Origin: Syncephalis fuscata
Taxonomy: Eukaryota; Zoopagomycota; Zoopagomycetes; Zoopagales; Piptocephalidaceae
DNA: 64,000 bases
Assembly: GCA_025786725.1 (NCBI GenBank)
Contig: JAHLTZ010000044.1
Coordinates: 62,001 to 126,000 of the forward strand
Direction: 5' to 3'
Made by a program: the position numbers and the translations under genes. This document shows positions 1-16,012 of this stretch, piece after piece. Numbering within the stretch: the stretch's first letter is position 1; each line of letters opens with the position of its first letter. The notes below the pieces were generated by a model that was not told where the DNA came from, did no database searches, and worked only from the letters and a program-made list of their open reading frames with translations.

Positions 1-1182
1 ATATCCGACACTTCCGGTCAAAAAAATGTCACTGAAGTTAGGATCACGATTACTGGTTCAAACAATATGTTGTTGCCCAATAGAACTGAAAACCGTGGAA
101 GAATTGATTTATGTCTGGTGGAAGATCCAGAAGCACTTTATTCTGCACGCCGTAGACATAAGCCATTTGATCTTAGTTCTGTTGGTGGAAATTTGAAAAC
201 AAACGTTGATTGGGAAAACAAACGTAAAATTAATTTCCGTTATTTTAAAGATCATTTTAAGGATGAAAGGCATGTAAGATATGATGTTCATTCTGAATCA
301 GAAAAAGGCGAAAAAAATGTAGCAACAATAGTACTTTCGGTACAAAATCCAACTGCTAGTGATAAAAGATATTTTGTATACGAAATACAAGATAGACAAG
401 CAGACTTTTCGTGGATGGATTGTATCAGCTCAATAGGTGGCGTCTTTTCCCTTTTTTTAAGCGTATTTGCATTTTTGTTTGGACAAGGTCGAATAAGTCC
501 TTGGGGCGCCGTTCAACGATACATATTTCGAAATCAAGTACTTGGCAAATTTTATAGATCAGTGGTTAGAGTTGCTCCAACACCTATATTAGGAGAAAGA
601 ACTGCAACTGGACATAACTCTAATTTCAATCGGCATGAAACTGCACATAATTCAAACGCACGCTTAGATAATAGGCAACAGAGTCCAGGAGTTTTTAGTA
701 GATTGAGCGCAAATATCAGCAACTGCAATTTCAGCCAAATACCAGAAATTACAAATCTATTAGTAAATCCACCTAAACACAACTCTAATTTTAATCGGCA
801 TAAAACTGCACATAATTCAAACGCACACTTGAATAATAGGCAACAGAGTTCAGGAGTTACTAATAGATTGAGCGCAAATATCAGCAACCGCAATTCCAGC
901 CAAATACCAGCAACTATGAACCCACCAGTAAACTCACCTGAACATCCTATGACTGGTAATAATGAAGCATCTGTTCGGGAGGCCATGGAGCCTAGATCAT
1001 CAGTATATCCTTTACAAGAAGCTAACGAACCATCGAGTTCACGTTCTAACCATTCAAGTAACAGCGAATCCACTAATATGCGTATTTTGAGGCTAGAGTC
1101 TTTTTGCCGGCGTATAGAGTTGTTCTACTTATCAAATGATTTGTCGTCTCATAAATACGAAAACAAGACTTTGGATAGATAA
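1..1182 (+). CDS. Fungal membrane protein, upstream tandem paralogue (5' end outside window)
   Basis: The reading frame is open from the first base, so the gene starts upstream and only its 3' part is here. It is a clear paralogue of the next gene: both share a VEDP motif near the start, a transmembrane stretch (about 405-480 nt, residues FSWMDCISSIGGVF onward to FLFGQ), then a basic R-x-x-PWG-x-QRYIFR motif and a C-terminal motif RLESFCRRIELFYL. I recall this TM plus PWG-x-QR layout from expanded families in Mucoromycota-type genomes, with no assigned function. The tail after the TM is Asn/Ser/His-rich and holds a 55-residue direct duplication (613-777 and 778-942). Stop TAA at 1180. No introns are visible. 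Function unknown. Confidence 0.75.
   Translation: MSDTSGQKNVTEVRITITGSNNMLLPNRTENRGRIDLCLVEDPEALYSARRRHKPFDLSSVGGNLKTNVDWENKRKINFRYFKDHFKDERHVRYDVHSESEKGEKNVATIVLSVQNPTASDKRYFVYEIQDRQADFSWMDCISSIGGVFSLFLSVFAFLFGQGRISPWGAVQRYIFRNQVLGKFYRSVVRVAPTPILGERTATGHNSNFNRHETAHNSNARLDNRQQSPGVFSRLSANISNCNFSQIPEITNLLVNPPKHNSNFNRHKTAHNSNAHLNNRQQSSGVTNRLSANISNRNSSQIPATMNPPVNSPEHPMTGNNEASVREAMEPRSSVYPLQEANEPSSSRSNHSSNSESTNMRILRLESFCRRIELFYLSNDLSSHKYENKTLDR
613..942 (+). repeat. Two-copy 165-bp in-frame tandem duplication
   Basis: Copy 1 spans 613-777 and copy 2 spans 778-942. Each begins with the codons for HNSNFNRH and the period is exactly 165 bp (55 codons), so the frame is kept. The copies differ at scattered sites. 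A third, degenerate start may follow at 943. The unit lies in the hydrophilic tail of the membrane protein. Confidence 0.9.
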
Positions 1183-1973
1183 TCTGCATTGAAAACTGTA
1201 TCAGAGCTGAATTGGCAACCTTAATTAACAAGCTTGTATACGATACACTTAGTATTTCAAATGCATTTAATAAATCTTATTTATTGAGACGTAGAACATT
1301 TTAATTATGGGCTACTATCAATAGATATATTCTAAAAATGTTTGTTCAACGCAAAATTTAGTATTTATAATATGGTGCTTATCAATTAATCTTCATTATT
1401 ACAGCGCAATTGTGTTGAAATAAAAATTGGCATGCATTTTATACACAGATGCCGTTTATGCTATCGCCACTTTTCTATACTTATTTTTAGTCCGTTAATT
1501 AGACTTGGTCTGCTACTTGCTACTTTTTGCTTAGCCGGCTTAAACCTAATATATCATTGCGTTATTGCTCAATATACTTATTTTATTATCTTATCATTAT
1601 GCGTTTTTTCCTGCCGTTATCTTACATCTATTTTCAATTATTACAATCTGTATATTACAAATGACAAACGGAGATGGCAATGTAAATGCCATGGAATATA
1701 TATTTAATTATAGAAATAGTTATTATATTTAACAATTACCCAACGGGTGTCATAAAACTATGTTTTGTCATATAGCATATGAACACAAGTAATAATTAAA
1801 CTGCCAAAGTAGCGTACATCATAATTGCTTTTAATCTGTATGGTACAAAACACTACCTGATATATCTATGCTCAAATGATTCAAACCGGCTATTGCTGAA
1901 ATTGATGGAAAAATGCTTATAAGGCTTTACTGGCATGGTTACACAACAGTTCTTTGTTCTTTAGCACAAATAC
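1183..1973. other. Spacer between tandem paralogues
   Basis: AT-rich spacer between the two tandem membrane-protein genes. It contains one open frame of 91 codons (1432-1707, + strand) that is hydrophobic and Cys/Tyr-rich, shows no recognisable motif and has the base composition of the spacer. I do not call it a gene. It must hold the 3' end of the first gene and the promoter of the second. Confidence 0.6.
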
Positions 1974-3515
1974 ATGCCTATTAATACAGCAAACAACCTA
2001 TATTTTTATTATTTTTCTCGTTCCAACCAGTTGCTTATTTTGTATTTTGAAAATTTTGCAGTTAGCATGCTTTTTATTGGAACACGGCAAGGTGACCCAA
2101 AACGCCTCATTATAGTGCGTTTTATCATCATCATTTTGATATTGTTTGGTCTTATTACCATTGCTATTATCCAAATCAAAAAAGCTGTAAATCCTATATA
2201 TATTTATCAAACAAGCGAATCAATTGGAGCAATACATATTCCAGCATTTATTTTATATAGCCCATTCAGCTCACTTAGCAATGCTAGTATAGGAATAATT
2301 GGCGTGTACAATCATATGGGCCCAGTAAAGCACGCTGATGACGATCTAGTCATCGAATTAGAAAGGCTGACATGGGGCAAAGACGTAATTGACGGCCTTG
2401 AGTCAGAATCAGTAGACTTTTTAAATAAATATGCTCCTATATGGTATTTTCAACCAAAAGATATTTGGCAATATACACCACTGGGGAGACCAAGCGATTC
2501 CAATACGGCATCAACGAAAAACTATACAGAAATATTTCTTACAGTGGCTGCTAGACCAGATTCTGCTACTTCAAAAAGTAGAGGAACTAAAATGGAATTA
2601 ATTAATATAATTTTTGTGGAAGATCCGGATGCATTTCGTTTGGCACGTAGCAACCATAAACCTGTCAACATTATGACCATCAGCAATAGTTTAAAAGCCG
2701 AAGCTAGATGGAGAGAACAATTACGTATTAATTTTCTTCAATATGAAATTCAGTCAGAAAAGAAGGCTATTACAAGATACGATGTTCAATCCACGACAAG
2801 TTCTATACAGCCAGACGCGATACACATATCTATTTCACCCAAAAATCAACCAGCAAATAATGGCAATTATTTTGTATATGAAACACGCCACAAAAAAGTA
2901 AACTTCTCGTGGCTGGATTGTTTCGGCTCAATAGGCGGTGCTTTGACCTTTTCTTTAGCTTTATTTGCATTTTTGTTTGGGCAACGTCGAGTACGTCCTT
3001 GGGGGATTATTCAACGGTATATATTTCGAAATCGGATACTTGGCAAATTTCCTAGATCAGTAGTTGAAATTAGCTCGATGTCTATGTCAAGAAACAGAGC
3101 TACAGCTGGGCATGATCCTGTTTTCAATCAGGATGGTGCTGGATATGGCTCAAGAGTGCAGCTGAATAATAGACGAGGCGACTTGGAGACTGGTAATGAA
3201 TTGAATACAACTATTAACAACCACAGCCGACAAGCAGCATTTAAAAGTTTAGCAGCAGATACAGCTGAAAAACCTATAACTATCAGCCACGAAGCACTTG
3301 TTCAAGAATTTATACAATTTAAAACTTTGATGTCTTCGCTATTGGAGGTTAAAAACGATCCAGACTCTGAAATAGTAGGATCCAAATTTAATGGTTATAA
3401 TGAGAGTCGTATCGATGAACTTGAAGCCTTTCGTCAGCGTGTAGAATCATTCTATTTGGTAGATGATTTATTCATTAGGCGTGAAGGCCATGAACAAAAT
3501 AAGCAATTTAAATAA
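1974..3515 (+). CDS. Fungal membrane protein, downstream tandem paralogue (complete)
   Basis: Single-exon gene of up to 513 codons. An N-terminal hydrophobic helix follows the second Met (2067; residues LIIVRFIIIILILFGLITI), so the true start may be 2067 rather than 1974. A roughly 200-residue presumably extracytoplasmic region follows, then a second TM stretch (FSWLDCFGSIGGALTF to FLFGQ), the basic motif RPWGIIQRYIFR, a low-complexity tail, and a C-terminal motif LEAFRQRVESFYLVDDLF likely to be helical. It matches the preceding gene along its whole visible length except the tail, which here lacks the 55-residue duplication. Two TM segments with both termini in the cytoplasm is the simplest topology. 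No known enzyme motif; function unknown. Tandem arrangement indicates local gene duplication. Confidence 0.8.
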   Translation: MPINTANNLYFYYFSRSNQLLILYFENFAVSMLFIGTRQGDPKRLIIVRFIIIILILFGLITIAIIQIKKAVNPIYIYQTSESIGAIHIPAFILYSPFSSLSNASIGIIGVYNHMGPVKHADDDLVIELERLTWGKDVIDGLESESVDFLNKYAPIWYFQPKDIWQYTPLGRPSDSNTASTKNYTEIFLTVAARPDSATSKSRGTKMELINIIFVEDPDAFRLARSNHKPVNIMTISNSLKAEARWREQLRINFLQYEIQSEKKAITRYDVQSTTSSIQPDAIHISISPKNQPANNGNYFVYETRHKKVNFSWLDCFGSIGGALTFSLALFAFLFGQRRVRPWGIIQRYIFRNRILGKFPRSVVEISSMSMSRNRATAGHDPVFNQDGAGYGSRVQLNNRRGDLETGNELNTTINNHSRQAAFKSLAADTAEKPITISHEALVQEFIQFKTLMSSLLEVKNDPDSEIVGSKFNGYNESRIDELEAFRQRVESFYLVDDLFIRREGHEQNKQFK

Positions 3516-4054
3516 AATCATAACCGACCTAAATTGGTTATGTTGACTATTTAGTTTAAATGTAGCACACGCCCAGATTGTTTTACATGTGTTTAGTAAA
3601 ACACTATTTATCCTAACACAAAGCATCTCAACTGTGTATTGTCATAAATCGGCAAACCTTAAATAGTGTTACATTCATATGATATAATCGTATGTCTGCA
3701 ATTCACGTATTTATATTAACGCAGTAATTAGTGTGTTTGTTGAAATGTTTATTATTTATATTATTAACATTTTATTTTAATACCCATCTTTAACCTATTA
3801 ATCAATCACAACCATTGGGTTTCATTTCGTGTTTTTATTTAGTCAATAGTCGGTATATCTATTTACGTGTTATTATTGTGTGTTTATTTCACATATCATA
3901 AATCATCACGACGCTAATTAATTAATAATGGAAAATAATATATAATAAAGCCATTCTATTTAATCATCATTGCTTTTACATGTTCTTGTAATAATGAATC
4001 TTTCATTGTTTTATGTGTAAAAATGGAATATTGAATGATAGTACGCAATAGTTA
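3516..4054. other. Convergent 3' spacer
   Basis: AT-rich intergenic DNA between the convergent membrane-protein gene (+) and the nucleoporin gene (-). No open frame of note, no RNA gene seen. Several AATAAA-like words on both strands are consistent with polyadenylation of the two flanking genes. Confidence 0.6.
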
Positions 4055-6581
4055 TTACTTATGTAGCGATGCGCCACGGTCAAAGTCTGTAGATATCGAG
4101 CTTTGTAGCTTGTTCAGAGCATCCACACGTACACTCAACTCTGAGGCATTTCTGTCAACCCATTCCAGCGAGGTGAGATGTGCATCAAGAATTTGAACAA
4201 CTTGCATTAACTAAAGAGTAGCAATAGAGCGATTAGCTGTACTATAAAGTATAATTATATCGCTACTTACTGGATCGTCAGCTGTTGCTTGTCCGCCCTC
4301 GCCACCGACTCGGTTGACTTCTTCGATGACTGCCGTCAATGCACGGGACATGTCATCAAGCTGGTGATTGAGCGAACTTGCCATATCGTAACTGTATAAT
4401 GCAATTGTTAGACGCTGATGAGTTAAGCATTGTAAATAAAATACTTACGCTCGTGCTCGTTCTGTGTCAGCCACACGTCGTTCTGTATTATTTGTTGTTT
4501 CAGATAGTGTGGTGGTAACACGGTCTTCGTAAACATCAAGTACATGGCTTAAGTCGCGCTGTTGTGTCTCGATATACTCCAATTGTCGCTCTACCTCTGA
4601 TTGGGCCGACTCTAATCGAGTGGTTTCATTAACAAGTTTTGATATCTGGCGTAATATACATATTATATTGTTAGTATTAATAAATCTGCCGTTTTTGTGT
4701 ATTAATCATTTACCTGATTTCCATTTTCAATTAAAATACGATCCCAGTCAGATACTTGCTGAGCTCGACGATGGAATTCACGAGTGTGTTGATCAAGCTC
4801 AGATGCCCATAAACTAACAATGTTTTCCAGCGAACGCCCCTTAAGACGATTCGATTCTCCGGCAGCGGCTGCACTAGTAGAGGCAGTAGTAGTAGCAGTA
4901 GTAGCTGCTGTTGCTGCTGTTGCTTTAGTAAATATAGCTGTAGCGATATTCATAATGTATTTATGTGGATTACTTACTAGAAGAGACTACAGGAGCTGCA
5001 GTCAATACAGGAGCTGCAGTAGATGGTAAAGATGCAGCTAATGAGGTTTCACTTGGTTTAGTAGTACCAAGGGACGCGATGTTTGCTGTAGTAGTAGAGC
5101 CAAGAGCAGTAGCTGTTGTTGTTGTTGCTGCTGTACTTGCGCCGCCAAATCCACCAAAAAGCGATGGAGTAGATGTAGGTGCTGTTGGTAAAGAGGTATT
5201 AGCTTGTGTGGTGGCAGCAGGTGCTCCAAATCCAAACTTGGGTGGAGCTGCACTAGTTGTGGCTGCTGCTGCTGGCGATGCTGCCGAACTAGCTGGTGTA
5301 TTACCAAATAAGCCACCACCAGTGGCAGCTGTCTTATTACCAAATAATCCGCCTGCTGCAGGGGGTGTAGGTGTTGCAGGTGCTGCTGCCCCGCCAAATA
5401 GACCACCAGCTGCACTTGTAGCCGCAGGAGTAGCAGCAGCAGCAGCAGGAGGCTTTGCGCCAAATAGACCACCACTTAGTGCAGAGGGTGCAGGTGCAGC
5501 AGCATTTGTTTTAGCGCCAAATAAACCACCAGTGGCAGGTGAAGCACCAAACAAATTGCCGCTCGGAGCTGAAGATGCTGGTGCAGCAGTAGTAGCAGCA
5601 GCAGTTTTAGCACCAAATAAACCACCGCCCATGGATGTAGCTGTGGTTGCAGTAGATGTATTACTAAATAATGGACCACCAGTCGTTGTTGGAGCGGTAG
5701 ATGTAGTAGCACTAGCACCTGATGTTGATAGAGCCGGTTGATTTATATTAAAACCACCAAAGCTAGGTGCAGCTGAAGTCGTAGTACCAGAAAACCCACC
5801 AAATGTCGTAGTTTTAGGCAAGCTAAATCCAGTTCCAGCTGTGCCACTGTCTGGTTTAGTTGAAGGTGTAGCAGGAGCTCCACCAAATAATGGTGCATTT
5901 GTAGCTGCTGTCGGATTGGCTGTTGGTTTTATCGAAAATCCACCAAATGCTGTTGGTGCAGCAACTGTAGAGAACGTAAAAATTGTTACAGATTAATATT
6001 AAATTTATGTCATTAGTTTATTGTAATCAACCTACTGTTGGCATTTGTTGTTGTTGCACTTGCACCACCAAATCCACCAAAAGAAGGAGTGGCTGTAGAT
6101 GTTGTTGGTGTTGCTGCCGATGCAGCACCAAATGATAATCCTGAACCAGCTGGCTTGCTGCCGAATGCCGTAGTAATGCCGTAGTACCAGTATTGCTACC
6201 AAATGTCGTAGTGCCCATATTACTACCGAATAAAGATGTTGGCACTGTCGTGGCAGAAGTAGCCGGACCGCTAGAAGGTGTTGCTGTCGCGCCTAACGAG
6301 AATCCACCTGTAGCAGCTGGCTTATTACCGAATCCACCAAATCCGCCGAATCCAGAGGCTGCACCTGTGCCTGTAGTGGCCGATCCGAAGATAGACGACG
6401 TTGGCGCACCTGTAGTAGCAGTGGTGCCCGCAGTAGACGCGGGATTAGTAGTAGCAGCACCTCCAGCCGAGAATGCTGTTGATCCAGTATTGGATCCCGT
6501 TCCAAACCCGCTAAACGGCGAACCACCACCGGGAGCACCACCAGTACCTTGCCCACCAAGATTCTTAAATGAAAACGACAT
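4055..6581 (-). CDS. NSP1: FG nucleoporin Nsp1/Nup62
   Basis: Central-channel nucleoporin that lines the nuclear pore and binds transport receptors through FG repeats. The N-terminal two thirds is Ala/Thr/Ser/Gly-rich with GFG, GLFG and LFG motifs; the C-terminal third is a coiled-coil matching the Nsp1_C domain (SLWASELDQHTREFHRRAQQ, then SDWDRIL). Start ATG at 6581 gives the typical MSFSF opening. I read six exons: 6581-6036, 5964-4978, 4937-4714, 4645-4449, 4391-4271 and 4210-4055; intron 3 has a TACTAAC branch site. An 11-bp tandem duplication at 6164-6185 throws exon 1 out of frame; without one copy the exons sum to 740 codons. The next gene upstream (-) is the U5 WD40 gene. Confidence 0.92.
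6164..6185 (-). repeat. 11-bp tandem duplication that breaks the NSP1 frame
   Basis: On the + strand the word AATGCCGTAGT occurs at 6164-6174 and again at 6175-6185. Upstream of it the gene reads FG repeats in one frame; downstream FG repeats continue only in another frame. Removing one copy joins them exactly (TTAFGSKPAG). Confidence 0.9.
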
Positions 6582-6679
6582 GATGACGTATCAATGGATA
6601 AAGAGTGTAGTGGAAAGACGTGAATAAAAAGAATAAAACAAATTGGTATTTATTTTTATTATTGTTTTATTTCCATTAA

Positions 6680-8173
6680 TTAACGAGGTGGATTAATTTC
6701 ACCAATATACAGTGTTTTGTCTGTACTGCCTGACACCACTATAATAGTAACAAAGTTAATGATTACAGTATAGATACATTCATAGCACATACCAATTGGT
6801 TCTCGTGGGTGGAAATCAACCTCGTTGACACAGCCTTTATGTCCCGGTAGTTTATACAGAATACGACGTGTGTCCACATCCCATATAACAACGGTACGAT
6901 CACCAGAACCGGCCGCAATACGTGCACCATCCGGTGACCATGCAACTTTAAGCAAGTTCTTTTCAAATCCATGAGGTGCACCCTCAAATACCTTAGTGCA
7001 GCGGTGACCGACCGCAAATGGTTTGATGTCCCAAATACGTACTATTGATGATTAGACCATAATAAACATTCTATGCTTATTATACTATTTACCTGTATTG
7101 TCCATACTGTTGGAGAGTAAATATTGACCATCGGGACTTTGACGGATGCCAGTTATCGTATCTTGATGTCCTTCCAAAACATAGCTAATTGTTCGTTGAC
7201 GTACATCCCATACCTGATCAATAGTTATTATTATAGAGTAGTTGATTTGTACGCAATGTTACATACTGTAATTGTGTTATCTAAACTGCCAGCAAATATT
7301 TGATCTCCTGCCTTGCCAAATTCAACAGCCGTAACTTGGTATGGGTGTTCAAATGTGTCAACGGCTTCTTTAGCTCTTAGATCCCAAATCTATTATGTAT
7401 ATAAGTATTGCTGATAGACATGACATTATGAATACACAGATGCTACCTTAACTGTACGGTCATCACTGCCACTACATAAAACTGTACCCGCACCAGTATA
7501 TTTCTCTTGAGAGCTACAGCTATTGACATACAAACTGTGGCCCTTTAGTTTTTTGACACGCTGACCAGTAGACGCATCCCATACACCTAAAGTACGATCG
7601 GCACTGGCCGAGTAGATCTGTCTACACAATATAGTTGTAGCGTGATCTATTAATATACCAATCTACTTACTGGCTATCCTTTGACCATTGTATCTCTAAT
7701 ACGGCATTGGTATGGCCGCGTAATAAACCATAGTTTTTGCATTCTCCATAGGTGTTCCACAGGACTAATTGTATATAATGAGACTATATAGACTATGACG
7801 CGTCGCCATACTTACGAATGTCGCGATCCATAGATCCTGAAGCGATATGTTGTCCACTGGGATCAAATTTACAGGTCAATACATCACGCTGCCTACAGTA
7901 TTAGTATCAACACTGTCTATATAGTGTTTTAACCCACCTGATGTCCCGTCAAAAGCATGATCGGGGCTTGTAGCCCAGAAGTACGCGGCACCTAATAGTA
8001 AATTGGCGTTATTCTGGTAAGTCTTGGAATCACACTGTAACTCTATTCAAGGTTCTAATACTTACCTGTTGAATAACAGCGCCCGAGTTGTTGCCACGAG
8101 TGACCGGGACTAGTTCTTGATGCTGTTGCGCATCATTGCCGGTTGTTTGACGTATAAGTGCACCAGTGGCCAT
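6680..8173 (-). CDS. SNRNP40: U5 snRNP 40-kDa WD40 protein (SNRNP40 / Cwf17)
   Basis: WD40-propeller subunit of the spliceosomal U5 snRNP. Diagnostic stretches are ILYKLPGHKGCVNEVDFHP and STDKTLYIGEI at the C-terminus, VKKLKGHSLYVNSC and SGSDDRTVK in the middle, and MLLTGHQ near the N-terminus, in the order of human SNRNP40 and yeast-type Cwf17. I read nine exons separated by eight short introns (about 45-70 bp), for example with donors after QQ (codon 36) and after the GSDDRTVK exon. The N-terminal 36 residues (MATGALIRQTT...) are not conserved. It is divergent from the DHR1 gene, with only about 130 bp between the two start codons, so the promoters must overlap; that spacer holds a short TG repeat. 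Confidence 0.93.
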
Positions 8174-8302
8174 TATGTGTGTGTGTGTGTGTGTTGTAAG
8201 GGACGAGTGAATAAGGCCGATAGACAAGAAATATGAAAGGCTGTTTTAATTTTTTAGTTTTTTTTTAACTTGTCCTTCATCGATTACTTGTTACTTTACA
8301 GA
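8174..8302. promoter_or_regulatory. Shared divergent promoter, SNRNP40 / DHR1
   Basis: 129 bp separate the two divergent ATGs. The stretch holds a (TG)n run at about 8176-8193, poly-T tracts at 8247-8270 and the 5' leader of the helicase gene. The pairing couples a splicing factor with a ribosome-biogenesis helicase; co-regulation is inference only. Confidence 0.5.
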
Positions 8303-13346
<5,044 letters not shown>

Positions 13347-13417
13347 TTTTCACTATACACAAACGCACATGCACACGGAGATAAAGATGACACCGGAAAG
13401 AGTGAACTATTAAACTG

Positions 13418-14214
13418 TCACGTCTCTTTACGGAATTCGGTTTTTTCAACCTTGACTTCATCATCTATCAGTTGATAAATATAAGTGACAATACTCGTGT
13501 TTTGCACATCCATTAGAATAAATGATGGAATAGTTTCCTCTCTATTATAGCATGACGATTAATATCAATATATTGGTGCCTTTATATCCTTAATACTTAC
13601 CCGCTAATGGTGGTCATGGCACCGGTAGCACTGCCTGGATTAATGTAGAACTTGCCCTCACGCTCTACCGCTTCTACTTGGTGTGTATGGCCACTGATAA
13701 GTACATCCACGTCCATTTCACGTGCAGCCATTGATAATGCAATAGAATCGCCCCATGGCTGTACTTGGTGGCCATGGACTAGACCAATACGCATAGATCC
13801 ATGCTGAATAACTTTACTAATCGGAAAAGTGGCCTATATGCGTGTACACAATCGTTAAACCATAAATATAGATATATAGATGTATGTTAATGTTTACATT
13901 GTCTCTGCTTACCTCATCCATATCTCCTTTGACTACATGAAGATCGGTGGCTACCATGCGTAGGTGGTCATAGGTGGAGCGATCACATACATTGCCTGTA
14001 CAAAGAATTTGCTGAATCTTGCCAGGTACCTACACTTTATGATAAGTAAACTATATGCAATCTATTGGCTAAGTACCAGTAGTTTACTGAATTTCTGTGG
14101 TAGATCACTGCCTCGCTGAGGAATATGAAGATCGCCAATGACGAGAACGAGCTATACATCATTGTTGGTTAGTTGTTCTACAAATGGTTGTTGCTTGTTG
14201 CTACCTACCACCAT
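13418..14214 (-). CDS. VPS29: Retromer subunit Vps29
   Basis: Retromer subunit with a metallophosphoesterase fold, acting in endosome-to-Golgi retrieval. Sequence landmarks are [42 protein letters not shown] and the C-terminal [20 protein letters not shown]. Exons: 14214-14209 (ATGGTG only), 14151-14077, 14029-13913, 13833-13601, 13541-13418; they sum to 555 nt, i.e. 184 residues, the normal family length, with no frame break. The six-base first exon is inferred from the lack of any ATG directly before LVLVIGD and from a good donor (GTAGGT) after ATGGTG. Convergent with DHR1. Confidence 0.93.
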
Positions 14215-15369
14215 GACGACGAAAGAACTGAAAGAAGATGGCGGTAGAGCAACAACAACAGCAACAGGTATAGGATATTTGGTAGACGAGTAGCTAGATG
14301 AGTTGTGGTAATAGTGGGTGGATAAGGAAATCAATCAATCAATCGAGAGTGTGACGACAACGAGTAATGAATTCTCGATTCGGTTATTGTGTTATAGTCA
14401 ACACTCAATAGACAATATTCATTCCTAATTATACAATAAGCTAGCGTTATAATTATTATTCTGTTATTATCAATTGTCTATGATTTGTGATAATAGTATA
14501 TGGAATGTTAATGGACAATGTAATAAAATATACTGAGTTATAGATGCTACTTATTAAGATTTGTAAATTTAATTTCAGATATGAAAAATGTCTTGTTACT
14601 TTCAATAAATGAAGATACAAACAGATTAAATATGTAAAATACTATTTAGAAATAATATATTGATACAGAGTTTAGTCACCATCGTATATTCTTATTATTG
14701 TCAATAAACACTCTAGTATTTCGATTGTAAAATAATAGTAATAGTGATGTCTTTAAAGGATAAAATAATATACTCAAGGTAATTTGAATTAATAAATTTC
14801 TTTATAGTAATTGGCTACAGGTATACCGTTTCTTAAAAGGCTGCTACATCGTAAAATGGTTCGTGTGATGATAAGATGTAGGTGGAGTCTTATGCGTAGT
14901 AAAATTCAACACTGTTGATACACAATAATGGTGGCACAAATGCGTAGTAAGCACTTTTACAGTTTCAATTATTATCTGAACAATTTAGGAGTGCTACGTG
15001 TACATAGTTGTGTCCAAAAGCTATATCTTATAAATCACAAGATCCATCTATACAGTTGAACGTACAAGATATTTGATAGAATATACTATTTATTAGTAAT
15101 CAAAGAATAATCAAAGCTAAAAGTCGTAATAAACAAATCTAATTAGTGTTTATATATGTTCGCAAATGGTAATAATAGTTGTAATAGGCACAATCGCTAA
15201 CATAGCAGACATATTGTCTGTTATCTACTCAATTTCTTACACGATTATCGGTGTTTGGTCTATTTATAGCCATAGGCATGACATTGGGGATATGGTTGTT
15301 CAATAATCCACGGTTTAAAATGATCTGTTCTACAGTTCAACTTTTTTGCCCCATTGATTCATTTGCGCA
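14215..15369. other. AT-rich spacer and divergent promoter
   Basis: About 1.15 kb between the divergent VPS29 and cytochrome b561 genes. Strongly AT-rich, many short direct and inverted words, no open frame of useful length and no RNA gene that I can recognise. It should contain both promoters. Confidence 0.55.
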
Positions 15370-16012
15370 ATGTCTTTACTAATACGTGGCTCGTTGGTCC
15401 TGCTTGTCTTTGTAGTTGGTGGTGCTATATTCGCTGGACCATGGGTGTTTTTTACGTTGCATCCCTTGCTAATGACCATGGCCGTTATTGGTGTTACCGA
15501 AGGTAGGTGCTACTAGCAAATATCGGCGAATTAATTGATTTACTGTATATCTAGGTACCTATAGAATGCAACAGCGATTGACGGCTGCAGAGAAACGTAT
15601 CGGTCTTCGTTGGCATCGCTATCTGCAGACCATGGCGATCTGCACAATTACATCTGGATTTTTTGTTATTTATTGTAACAAAGTATTGAATAGTAAAATG
15701 CACCTGACGACATGGCATGGTGTCATTGGACTGATGGCGACTGTGTGGATGTTCGTGCAAGGTTTGGTGGGTGCGCTACTTATCTATATGCCCGGTCTAT
15801 TTGGTGGGCCGCTTAAGTCTCGCCACTACTACCGGATACATCGACTATTTGGCTATGGGTCGTTGATAGCCGTATGGTTGGCCACAGCACTTGGAATGAT
15901 GTCGAATTGGATGGTTCACTACTTGCCCTATCCATGGGTTGGCTGGCTTTTGTTTGGTGCAGTTGTGTTAAGTATTAGCCAACGTGTTTCGTTGACTGCC
16001 ATAAGACTCTAG
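15370..16012 (+). CDS. Cytochrome b561-domain membrane protein
   Basis: Predicted six-helix di-haem transmembrane electron carrier. The protein (196 residues) has the spaced His residues expected for haem ligands: TLHPLLM, RWHRYLQ, TTWHGVIG and RIHRLFGY. Two exons: 15370-15502 and 15555-16012, joined across a 52-bp GTAGGT...TAG intron; the joined frame is intact. Size and layout fit the CYB561D2-like group, which lacks extra domains, rather than the DOMON-fused forms. Physiological partner and membrane location cannot be read from the sequence; the family uses ascorbate or related donors to reduce iron or monodehydroascorbate. Confidence 0.88.

Noticed and set aside
1432-1707. 91-codon hydrophobic + strand frame in the paralogue spacer
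   Set aside because: AT-rich composition identical to the spacer, no motif, no counterpart near the second paralogue.
4965-5741. Long + strand open frame, Ala/Val/Pro/Asn-rich (258 codons), and similar frames at 6193-6627 and 5038-5718
   Set aside because: Antisense or shifted shadows of the FG-repeat exons of NSP1. The minus-strand reading has FG motifs and conserved splice sites; these frames have only low-complexity composition.
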